A stretch of DNA of 64,000 nt from Segetibacter sp. 3557_3. Lineage in GTDB: Bacteria > Bacteroidota > Bacteroidia > Chitinophagales > Chitinophagaceae. Positions 9,226 through 16,463 of this stretch are shown here, piece after piece. The stretch lies in NCBI RefSeq assembly GCF_004354985.1, contig NZ_SMSK01000005.1, positions 1 through 64,000 on the forward strand, read 5' to 3'. The notes beneath the pieces were generated by a model. It was not told the DNA's origin. It did no database searches and saw nothing but the letters and a program-made list of their open reading frames with translations. Numbering within the stretch: the first letter of the stretch is position 1; each line of letters begins with the position of its first letter. The position numbers and the translations under genes were made by a program.

Positions 9226-9762
9226 ATGGAAGATAAAGTAAGGGAAATCTGGGAGCGTTTTGATAAGCAGCTTAAGGGATATATCTGCACAAAGATGAAC
9301 AACAACAATGAATGCCTGGACGTGTTGCAGGATGTTTACTTAAAGATCATTAAGAATATTGACCGGATAAGCGCCGTTGAAGATATGCCTTCCTATCTTA
9401 ACCGGCTGGCCTCTAATGCGGTTGCGGACCATTACCGTCAGATATCCAGAAAACCGGTGCTAAGTTCCGGCGACGTAAACAACCTGGTCATAATAGATGA
9501 GGTAAGGGAAGAGGAGGAAGTGGTTAAGAACTGCTGCCTGCAATGTTTAGAACCTGGCATCGATACACTTCCGGAGAAATATAAAGCAGCTTTTATGCTG
9601 AGCGAAATCGAAGGCATACCACAACGAGAGGTGGCTGAAAAACTTGGAATAACGCTTTCAGGGGCAAAATCGAGGGTGCAAAGAGCAAGAGAAAAACTGA
9701 GGGAAGAAGTGCTCAAATGCTGCTCCAAACAGTCTCCTGAAAACGATGCTCGTTTAACTTAA
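9226..9762 (+). CDS. sigZ: ECF-type RNA polymerase sigma factor, SigZ-like
   Basis: A 178-residue ECF sigma factor. Region 2 spans about residues 5-75 (DVLQDVYLKIIKNI and SYLNRLASNAVADHYR) and region 4 about residues 112-163 (TLPEKYKAAFMLSEIEG and the helix-turn-helix EVAEKLGITLSGAKSRVQRA). The arrangement and C-terminal CC pair resemble the SigZ group. Seven cysteines are present (21, 30, 103, 104, 107, 165, 166), three of them in the linker between regions 2 and 4. No anti-sigma factor is adjacent. A thioredoxin gene follows after 28 bp, so the two are probably co-transcribed, and a redox-linked role is a reasonable inference. Confidence 0.88.
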   Translation: MEDKVREIWERFDKQLKGYICTKMNNNNECLDVLQDVYLKIIKNIDRISAVEDMPSYLNRLASNAVADHYRQISRKPVLSSGDVNNLVIIDEVREEEEVVKNCCLQCLEPGIDTLPEKYKAAFMLSEIEGIPQREVAEKLGITLSGAKSRVQRAREKLREEVLKCCSKQSPENDARLT

Positions 9763-9790
9763 GCAACACTAAAAATTTAAATACAAGAAA

Positions 9791-10108
9791 ATGGCTTTAG
9801 AATTCACGGACGCAAATTTCCAGTCCAACGTGCTGGAAAGCGACAAGTTATCAGTGGTAGATTTTTGGGCAGAATGGTGTGGTCCATGCCGGGCAATTGG
9901 ACCTGTAATTGACGACCTTTCCAAACAGTACGAAGGAAAAGTGAATGTGGGTAAGTTAAACCTTGACTACAACCCGGAGGTTAGCATCAAATACGGGGTT
10001 ACGTCTATCCCGGCAATCCTGTTTATAAAAAACGGACAGGTGGTCGACAAACTCATGGGCGCACAGCCAAAGGCAAATTTTGTAAAGAAGATAGAAGCAC
10101 ATCTATGA
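9791..10108 (+). CDS. trxA: Thioredoxin
   Basis: A canonical 105-residue cytoplasmic thioredoxin. It has the FWAEWCGPC active site with the redox pair Cys30 and Cys33, the cis-proline loop in SIPAIL, and the expected length without signal peptide. It reduces protein disulfides using electrons from thioredoxin reductase, which is not in this window. It lies 28 bp after the sigma factor gene and probably shares its transcript. The product call is secure; whether this is the main housekeeping thioredoxin or an accessory copy cannot be told from the window. Confidence 0.95.
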   Translation: MALEFTDANFQSNVLESDKLSVVDFWAEWCGPCRAIGPVIDDLSKQYEGKVNVGKLNLDYNPEVSIKYGVTSIPAILFIKNGQVVDKLMGAQPKANFVKKIEAHL

Positions 10109-10200
10109 GTGCTGGCGGACAACCGTAGGATGGCAGGAAAAGTGGAACCGACTCATGCATCCCTTAAGCAAGTTTGAAGGACTCTGCACTCCGTCATGCC

Positions 10201-10310
10201 GGGGTCTTATATACAGTCTTTTGTATACCCAGCGATCCCGGCACGCCTGTCTCCCTTGTAGACCTGGAGCCCCTTTTACAGCCCTTTGTACAGCGTAGAG
10301 CCCTGGCATT
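10201..10310. repeat. Two-unit imperfect tandem repeat with internal dyad
   Basis: Two copies about 65 bp apart, 10201-10245 and 10266-10310, share the pattern GG(G/A)G, TACAG, CTTTTGTA or CCTTTGTA, and a GGCA-containing end. The first copy also folds on itself (GCCGGG at 10198-10203 with CCCGGC at 10237-10242; TATACA with TGTATA inside). This region fills the gap between thioredoxin and the end of the minus-strand hypermodification-like gene, and could act as a bidirectional terminator or be a small dispersed element. Confidence 0.5.
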
Positions 10311-10410
10311 CCAGCCCATAGAAATCAGCGATGCCCAACATAAAATGATGCAGATAGGGAGCCCCGGAAAGGTGGTGCGCTCCGACCAAGCGTTTACATC
10401 CCTGGTGGAT

Positions 10411-11412
10411 CTAGTGAACCTGGTTGATATATTGATTTATTCCCCACTTTTCAGGAAACAAATAACGGATATGCGCTTTGGGCTTGTCGAACTTCTGCTT
10501 GATCCTGGTGTTTCCAACCAGTAGTTCAGGCATCTTAACCCTCAGGTATTTGTCGGTTTCACAAAAGCAATTTTGCAGGTCTATAAGTTGTGGAGGTCGC
10601 CCGAACAGGTTTCTAAAATCCGTAAACCCGTACCGTTGTTGATATCCATCAAAATTGTCCTGGGTGTATCTGATACAGTCCTCGAATGAAGAGGATCCCA
10701 TATCATAAAAACACTTTTTTATACCCCGGATTGCACCAATCCCGGCTTTTACAAACGAGTTTTCGCTGAAGTTGATAACTGAAGAATAGTTAAAGTCAAT
10801 CGCATATTGGTACGCCAGGAATGGGCCGATGAAAGAACACTGCAGGAGGATATGGTATACTTCTTCCAATGATTTTGACAGAACAATTCTTTCGAACCCC
10901 CTTCCGAGCAACAGTTCATGCTCTACCATTCGTAGCCATTTTTCATGCTTGCGTCGATAAATGTTGTAACTACTGTGAGAACCTGTCATCATGTAGGCAG
11001 GACTAAAAATGGCGACTTCTTTTATCCGCTCGTCTAATAAGCCGGTGATCAGGTCAACATTGAAGGTTTTGGTGCTTATTTCTCCAAGCTTGCTTTCAAG
11101 GTATTGCCAGGTATTAATGTTATTAAAGATCTTAAAGACGATAATCCTAAGCAGGTTATCCACATCAGAAAACTGCCGTTCTTTGCTGGCAATCACGTGT
11201 TGGATCAGGTATTGGCTAACCCGGTCCAATGCGCGATAAACATTGGTGAACTTATAGCTGGCAAGAATAGGATCAGTGGTCAGATTGCTTTCTGAACCCT
11301 CGTATCTTCTCCAGAAGATGTTCATTCTTTCCTGTATAAAGTAGAAGTAGTATCGATAGGTTTCATCTCTAAGTTTCATAGCGCATTGGTTCATGAATTC
11401 GACGATCTTCAT
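10411..11412 (-). CDS. Protein related to 5-hmdU DNA kinase helical domain / thymine pyrophosphorylase family
   Basis: This 333-residue protein resembles the helical domain family seen in phage thymine-hypermodification enzymes (5-hydroxymethyl-dU DNA kinase and the alpha-glutamyl/putrescinyl-thymine pyrophosphorylases). Diagnostic segments are FIQERMNIFWRRYEG (residues 25-39), TTDPILASYKFTNVYRALDR (45-64), FKIFNNINTW (93-102), FSPAYMM (136-142), FIGPFLAYQYAIDFNYS (194-210), and FSE followed by RGIKKCF (215-235). In phages these enzymes act on modified pyrimidines in DNA. Chromosomal stand-alone members have no established activity that I know of. No kinase P-loop is fused to it. It is divergent from the RNase D-like gene across a 268-bp gap. 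Family recognition is by motif memory, not search. Confidence 0.72.
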   Translation of the reverse strand: MKIVEFMNQCAMKLRDETYRYYFYFIQERMNIFWRRYEGSESNLTTDPILASYKFTNVYRALDRVSQYLIQHVIASKERQFSDVDNLLRIIVFKIFNNINTWQYLESKLGEISTKTFNVDLITGLLDERIKEVAIFSPAYMMTGSHSSYNIYRRKHEKWLRMVEHELLLGRGFERIVLSKSLEEVYHILLQCSFIGPFLAYQYAIDFNYSSVINFSENSFVKAGIGAIRGIKKCFYDMGSSSFEDCIRYTQDNFDGYQQRYGFTDFRNLFGRPPQLIDLQNCFCETDKYLRVKMPELLVGNTRIKQKFDKPKAHIRYLFPEKWGINQYINQVH

Positions 11413-11680
11413 TTACTACCATCTCCAATCGATCAAGCCGGGCAGACCTTCATGCAAACAAAATAAAGCCCACTCCCACTAACGCGGTCAGGTTCCTGCA
11501 GGTAATGCTCGGAACGCATTTGCAGGTTGTTTTCACCTTTCCTGATTATTTTAGAGGTGCAAGTAAGGCGTTAAACGTGATCCTCAGCGTGCCTGGCGGT
11601 AAGTTGGCACAAAGTTTCGTAATTTTCACGTTTATAAAACACCTACAACTCCTAAGGATAGAGCAAGATTTAAACAGTGT

Positions 11681-12556
11681 ATGAACAGAACATCCCTCGC
11701 TGACATCGTACCCATTGTACAGGTTGATGATGAAGAGCAGTTAATTGAAGCAGTTAGTATATTGAAGCATTGCCAGGTGATTGCACTTGATACTGAGTTT
11801 GATAATATGCGGACAAAATATGGAATGAACCTCGAACTCATTCAAATATTTGATGGAGACAAAGTATACCTGATAAGAGTATGTTTAATCAAGCATATTA
11901 CCGTACTCAAAACAATTATCGAGGATAGTAATATTATAAAATTAGTATACTCCGCGAGCGAAGATATCCAGGCTCTGAAGAGCTGCGGATTATCCCTTCA
12001 GGGTTTATATGACCTGCAAGTGGCATCGAAACTGGCGGGATTTGAGTCAGGTTCTTTTATAAAGATCATTAAAGAATTAATTGGCGTAACATTAACCAAG
12101 GATGAACAAAAATCCAATTGGCGTGCAAAAAAGTTAAGTGATAAGCAGATGGCGTACGCTGCTAATGATGTGATTTATAATTTCAAACTCTATACCATTA
12201 TAAAAAAGGTAATTTATGCGGATCAAAAAGAAGAAATTTTAAATGAAAAGAATACAGCCATTGAAAAAACACCACCCAACAAATTAGCACCTAAATTAAA
12301 ACCAAAGTACAGAGACCTTAATATAGCGACGAACGGTAAGTTCTTCAAGCTTTTAGAACTAAGAGATCAACTGGCAAAGAAGAGGAACGTTCCTCCATAC
12401 TATATTTTTGATGAGGATCTAGTTGCAGAGCTTGCAAGGTCCGGCGACACTTTTGAATGTATTTCTTCTTTTAGGAACTGCCCTGGAACTTACAAAAGCG
12501 ATTCACAGGAAAAAAGCTTCATCAATCGCGAGATAAAAAATATCTTAACGAGCTGA
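11681..12556 (+). CDS. RNase D-like 3'-5' exonuclease with HRDC domain
   Basis: A 291-residue DEDD-superfamily exonuclease. Motif I is LDTEFDN (about residue 36), motif II is KLVYSASEDIQAL (about 87-99), and motif III is YAANDVIYNFKLY (about 164-176), of the DEDDy type. A helical HRDC nucleic-acid-binding domain occupies about 215-285. This is the domain order of RNase D, which trims 3' ends of tRNA and other small RNAs, although it is shorter than the 375-residue E. coli enzyme because the second HRDC domain is missing. Its last two codons and stop lie in a 22-bp palindrome that appears to be its terminator. Neighbours are two other nucleic-acid-acting genes. Confidence 0.85.
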   Translation: MNRTSLADIVPIVQVDDEEQLIEAVSILKHCQVIALDTEFDNMRTKYGMNLELIQIFDGDKVYLIRVCLIKHITVLKTIIEDSNIIKLVYSASEDIQALKSCGLSLQGLYDLQVASKLAGFESGSFIKIIKELIGVTLTKDEQKSNWRAKKLSDKQMAYAANDVIYNFKLYTIIKKVIYADQKEEILNEKNTAIEKTPPNKLAPKLKPKYRDLNIATNGKFFKLLELRDQLAKKRNVPPYYIFDEDLVAELARSGDTFECISSFRNCPGTYKSDSQEKSFINREIKNILTS

Positions 12557-12573
12557 AATTTCAGCTCGTTTTT
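12548..12573 (+). terminator. Rho-independent terminator overlapping the RNase D-like stop codon
   Basis: A perfect 22-bp palindrome from 12548 to 12569 (half-site ACGAGCTGAAA) is followed by TTTT at 12570-12573. The stop codon TGA of the exonuclease gene lies inside the left arm, an unusually compact arrangement. Confidence 0.75.
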
Positions 12574-12805
12574 GCTGCCTAGAAATGTTGTTCATACTTC
12601 AAAACACCTGCAAAGTACTACTCACGAAACCTTACCCTCTGTTTGCAGGTCATCCCTATTGGCTAAGCCTTAGGTGCATCCTACAGATAAGATCTGAATA
12701 ACTTGTGATGTTTAAAAGTTATAATCATCATCCACGAAAGTGCGTACATATTACTCGTAAACGACGTCTCATTGGCAACAGCACCAACAGCAGTAGATGC
12801 TGAAT

Positions 12806-13435
12806 TTATGAACGACTTACGTCGATATCATAGATGTCCTTGAGCATCCCGGCTACTTTGCCTTCCGGGTTTAATGGCTTCACCTTATTCATTTTTACTT
12901 TACGATAGGTGATTGACCACCGTCTGTCCCGATGTTGAACATTGCCGTCGATCACGTCTTTTTTCCTGGGCGGTATGGCGTGTTTCCATTTATAGCGAAC
13001 CTCATCCTGCATGACATATAAGGAACGTCGCGGAACCTCGATATCTACCACCTCCGTACCTTTAAGAAACCGCATAATACAACCACTGCCGAGGTTGATA
13101 CCACAGATCTGGTTATCATAGTAATTCCTGTCTTTATGCGGCCTGATGCCTTGTCCCGGTTGATATTCATTGATGATAACCTGGTCGGGTTGAACAACCA
13201 CTATCTGGCGCTCTACGATCTGCGCTGAAAGTTGTTGAATGAGTGGCGGCATCGGAACAGGATAGGCCACCAAATCGTACGGTTTTTCGAGTTCATTTCT
13301 GTAACCGTAGTATTGCAGTCTTCTGTCATAGTCAACAACCCATTTCTGACCATCTATTTCGGCCATTAATGCTGCTTCCATTTCTTCAGTTATAAAATCC
13401 CTGTGCAGTATAAATCCAGGTACTGTTGCTTCCAT
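12806..13435 (-). CDS. AlkB-type 2-oxoglutarate/Fe(II) dioxygenase
   Basis: A 209-residue protein of the AlkB family, which oxidatively removes alkyl groups from nucleic-acid bases using Fe(II), O2 and 2-oxoglutarate. The iron-binding triad is visible as His100 and Asp102 (RPHKD) with His152 (KWKHAI). The 2-oxoglutarate-binding arginines are likely Arg172 and Arg178 (RRWSITYRK). The NEYQPGQGIRPH segment is typical of the group resembling eukaryotic ALKBH8. Substrate (DNA, tRNA or protein) cannot be read from sequence. It has the same strand as the hypermodification-like gene but is separated from it by the RNase D-like gene on the opposite strand, so no operon is implied. Confidence 0.9.
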   Translation of the reverse strand: MEATVPGFILHRDFITEEMEAALMAEIDGQKWVVDYDRRLQYYGYRNELEKPYDLVAYPVPMPPLIQQLSAQIVERQIVVVQPDQVIINEYQPGQGIRPHKDRNYYDNQICGINLGSGCIMRFLKGTEVVDIEVPRRSLYVMQDEVRYKWKHAIPPRKKDVIDGNVQHRDRRWSITYRKVKMNKVKPLNPEGKVAGMLKDIYDIDVSRS

Positions 13436-14086
13436 ATGTTAATGATTGATCATTTGTAAAACGAAAGTGCCCAAGAAAGGTTCAGATAGTAAAATCATTC
13501 CAGCTTCCGGATGATGTTGGAGCCAAGATCTGCGGAGGCCTGAAATAGGTAAGGAATATTAAGCCCTGGACATTAACAGGCGAGACGGCAGCAAGGCGCA
13601 TTTAGGGAGATCTTTCCGACCAGAGCCCGGATGCGCTACCCAATTAGCTATCTGCTTACCGATCAGCATCCGGGCTCCTCTAATGCCATTGTTCCTGATT
13701 TGTTCGGCCCGTGCTTTACGCCAGCAAGTTTTGTGGTTGCTGTTGTGCGTGCGCGGTCGTTCAGCAAACGAATTGCCTGTGTAAACAATATAATTTCAAA
13801 TTGGTGGGCCAGGGAGGATACCGTTATTCTGGGGAGTCAGACTAATAATTTAACTGAGTCGCCAAGACGAGAAGCAGAAGAAGATACAAACGAGATTCCA
13901 GGAACGAGACGTAGAGTTACTGCTAAGGCTGAAGCACGATCAATTATTAACATAGCATGCGTCTATAGCACCAGCCCGAAACCATTGCAAATTAAATCGG
14001 CGAGGTTGTATTTGCAGGTGAATGGTCAACCATAATCAACCAAAGCAAATGGTCTTTCTTGAGCTTAGAAGTTGTTCAAAATTTGA
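13436..14086. other. Gene-poor interval containing a 12-bp perfect inverted repeat
   Basis: No gene is convincingly coded. A 134-codon open frame at 13631-14035 has no recognisable motif, signal peptide or sensible composition, and I leave it out. The most structured part is GAGCCCGGATGC (13623-13634) paired with GCATCCGGGCTC (13666-13677). Confidence 0.4.
13623..13677. repeat. 12-bp perfect inverted repeat, 31-nt loop
   Basis: The arms GAGCCCGGATGC and GCATCCGGGCTC are exactly complementary. On the minus strand the loop plus one arm vaguely resembles a tRNA D-arm (TAGCTAATTGGGTAGCGC) but no T-arm or acceptor stem follows, so a tRNA is not supported. Function unknown. Confidence 0.55.
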
Positions 14087-15472
14087 TTAAGGCGCCACGG
14101 GTTTAATATTCTGATTAAGTCGAAATAAATTGTTTGGGTCATATTTGCTCTTCAAAGCCGTTAAGCGGGAATAATTTTTACCATAGGCTTCTTTCACGCG
14201 GTCTTCACCTTCTACTCCTAAAACATTTACATACACTTTATGGCTTGAATAAGGTTGCATAGCCTCCCAGAAATTTCGCGTCCAGCTTATATGTGTTTCA
14301 TCTTCTTCCCTGTTCACCCAATTAGAGCCAATTACAAGATCAAATTGCGGCAGGCGATGCGGAAAGGCAGTGCCACCTTCAGGTTCACGGCTTGAGGCCC
14401 CGCCGTAATACTCCAGTAGAACTAATGAGAATGGAGATGGCATAACAGCCGCATTAGAAATAATAAGATCAATCGACTTGTCAGATAAGTCTTCCACAAA
14501 GGTTGATTTCCAATAATAACGATTTCCATGAGGTGCAGCAGCGTCAAGGAGAGTTTGCATTTGAGTATAAGGTATAGGCCCCATCAAATCTGCGAGTGGG
14601 GATCCAAACTCACGAAGAGGCTTCAAGACAGCTTCCCCTTGCTTAAGGTCACCGGTATAGCATCCTACAAAGGCTACTACGGGTAGCCCATCAGGGGAGG
14701 TCATCAAACCGGTGTACAACGTCAGTTCTTCCGGTGCGGTTTTCATAAACTCACGATGAAACTGAATGACCTCTTTGGCATGGTCCCTTCGATGAATAAT
14801 CATGCCTCCTAACACAGTATTAACCCTGTGCATTCGAAACTTCATAGATGTCACGATTCCAAAGTTTCCACCGCCGCCACGAATGCCCCAAAACAAGTCA
14901 GAATTCTCATCTACACTGGCTTTCAAAAGAACTCCTTCGGCACTTACAACCTCTGCTCCAATAAGATTGTCACAGCTTAACCCATGCTTCCGGACTAGCC
15001 AGCCAACACCGCCACCTAATGTGAGGCCAGCCACACCGGTAGCGGAAATAACTCCACCTGTAGTAGCTAAACCGTGTCTTTGCGCTGCTGCATCAAAATC
15101 GCCCCAGGTAGCTCCAGTTTCTACAACCGCAATCTGATCCTCAGAATCCACCTTGACGGATTTCATAAGTGAAAGGTCGATCATGATACCGCCCTCACAC
15201 ACTGCATTACCCGTAATATTATGCCCGCCCCCTCTAACTGATAACAACAAGTTATGCTCCCGGGCGAAGTTTACACTGTGGATAACATCCTGTGCATTTT
15301 TGCAACGTGCAATCAGAGCGGGGTGCCTATCAATCATGCCGTTCCAAATCTTCCGAGTCTCATGGTACCCCTGGTCAGCAGGAAGAAGCAAGTCTCCAAC
15401 TAACCCTTGGCTGAAATCATGTACCAGTTGATGGTTGACTTTGCCGCCTGAAATGATGGTATTAGTTTCCAT
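14087..15472 (-). CDS. FAD-linked oxidoreductase of the berberine-bridge/6-hydroxynicotine oxidase type
   Basis: A 461-residue flavoprotein oxidase. The PCMH-type FAD-binding domain covers about residues 45-215, with GGGHNITG placing His84 as the likely covalent FAD attachment residue and the nucleotide-binding stretch GLTLGGGVGWL at 149-159. Cys167 in GLSCDNL occupies the position of the second covalent flavin link in bicovalent family members. The C-terminal BBE domain is seen as YGKNYSRLTALKSKYDPNN and following residues. No signal peptide is evident. Substrates in this family range from sugars to alkaloids and cannot be deduced here. It stands alone between long non-coding gaps. Confidence 0.9.
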   Translation of the reverse strand: METNTIISGGKVNHQLVHDFSQGLVGDLLLPADQGYHETRKIWNGMIDRHPALIARCKNAQDVIHSVNFAREHNLLLSVRGGGHNITGNAVCEGGIMIDLSLMKSVKVDSEDQIAVVETGATWGDFDAAAQRHGLATTGGVISATGVAGLTLGGGVGWLVRKHGLSCDNLIGAEVVSAEGVLLKASVDENSDLFWGIRGGGGNFGIVTSMKFRMHRVNTVLGGMIIHRRDHAKEVIQFHREFMKTAPEELTLYTGLMTSPDGLPVVAFVGCYTGDLKQGEAVLKPLREFGSPLADLMGPIPYTQMQTLLDAAAPHGNRYYWKSTFVEDLSDKSIDLIISNAAVMPSPFSLVLLEYYGGASSREPEGGTAFPHRLPQFDLVIGSNWVNREEDETHISWTRNFWEAMQPYSSHKVYVNVLGVEGEDRVKEAYGKNYSRLTALKSKYDPNNLFRLNQNIKPVAP

Positions 15473-16463
15473 GATTTTAGCTTTTAATAATTTCGAGAAT
15501 AACTTTAGAGAAGCCGAGTACTGGATTAATGTTTTAGACCTGGTGGAGGCAGGTCGACTTATTCTTCGGTTTTGTAGTCACGCTAAGCCACAGCACATGT
15601 CTTCAGCTGCAGTTCTCAATTTTCAAGCAGCACCACTTAATTTTCACGGGCTTTTCTTTTCATTACTCGCAGGTGTCATTCACTAAAATTTCGAGTGACT
15701 GTTTAAGCATTTTAACGCTGGAAACACTGTGTCCCGATCGATATATTAACAAGGTAGTTAAGGTACTCATTAGATACGGCAATGTCAAATTGCTATTAAT
15801 CTACTTATCTTCTTGTATACTGTTGTTTCGTCGTCGGGTATGGATTTCCTTTCTCTATTAACCACATGGTGCATGAAGTGTTCTAAAACTTACTATTAGC
15901 TATCGGGTAATCAATGTGGTTTAGTTAAGCAATGTTTTTTGGACCAAGCCCTAGATTTCAATTGGAGATCGTTGCGCCGTGCCCCGGATTTATTGTTGGG
16001 TGGCACTCCCGTCCGAACGGCTTCAGCTGGGAGGCTTGTACTGTTTACCATTACTGGGCAAGTTGAGCCAGCAAGGGGCTTAACTAAACGACATCAATCG
16101 GGCAACGTCTCAACTTCGAGATGATTACCTGTAAGAAAATCCGCCTCAGAAATTTCCAGCAGACTGGCAAACATTTGGCGATTGAGCCGTCATTTCGACT
16201 TGTGAAAAAATCTAAGTTGAAAACTCGGACAAACCTAATAAGAACAACCAGAGATCAGGGGGTGGTATTCATAAAAGCTGACGAGCTTCAATCCTCCAAG
16301 GAACCTCTTTTGCTCAGACGAATTTAAATACGCCAGCCTTCACACAAACTGGAATACAGCAACAGCAACGAGTACTTTTAACCTTAGCATTATTTCAATA
16401 CCCGAGGTAATAATAATCCATAGAACAACAGTGGCAAATAAGTACAACCGTTATCCGGGATAT
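15473..16463. other. Long non-coding interval holding a MITE-like element
   Basis: Nearly 1 kb without a supportable gene. Three open frames of about 60-70 codons show no motif or family resemblance. The identifiable content is the element with terminal inverted repeats at 15910-16098. Confidence 0.5.
15910..16098. mobile_element. MITE-like non-autonomous element, 189 bp, with terminal inverted repeats
   Basis: The left end contains GTTTAGTTAAGC (15919-15930) and the right end its exact complement GCTTAACTAAAC (16078-16089). Similarity extends outward for about nine more bases with two mismatches. The interior has no coding capacity. A core at 16009-16042 aligns with 53657-53691 on the opposite strand at about 30 of 35 positions, and the right end also matches there. 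This shows that the sequence is dispersed. Its transposase partner is not in the window. Target-site duplications are not obvious. Confidence 0.65.

Noticed and set aside
13630-13680. tRNA gene on the minus strand
   Set aside because: Only a D-arm-like stretch is present. There is no T-arm with TTCGAA and no acceptor pairing.
13631-14035. 134-codon open frame as a gene
   Set aside because: No motif, signal, sensible composition or neighbour support. It begins inside an inverted repeat and looks like chance openness.
15939-16327. Two small overlapping open frames near the MITE-like element
   Set aside because: The first lies within the non-coding element, and neither shows coding character.
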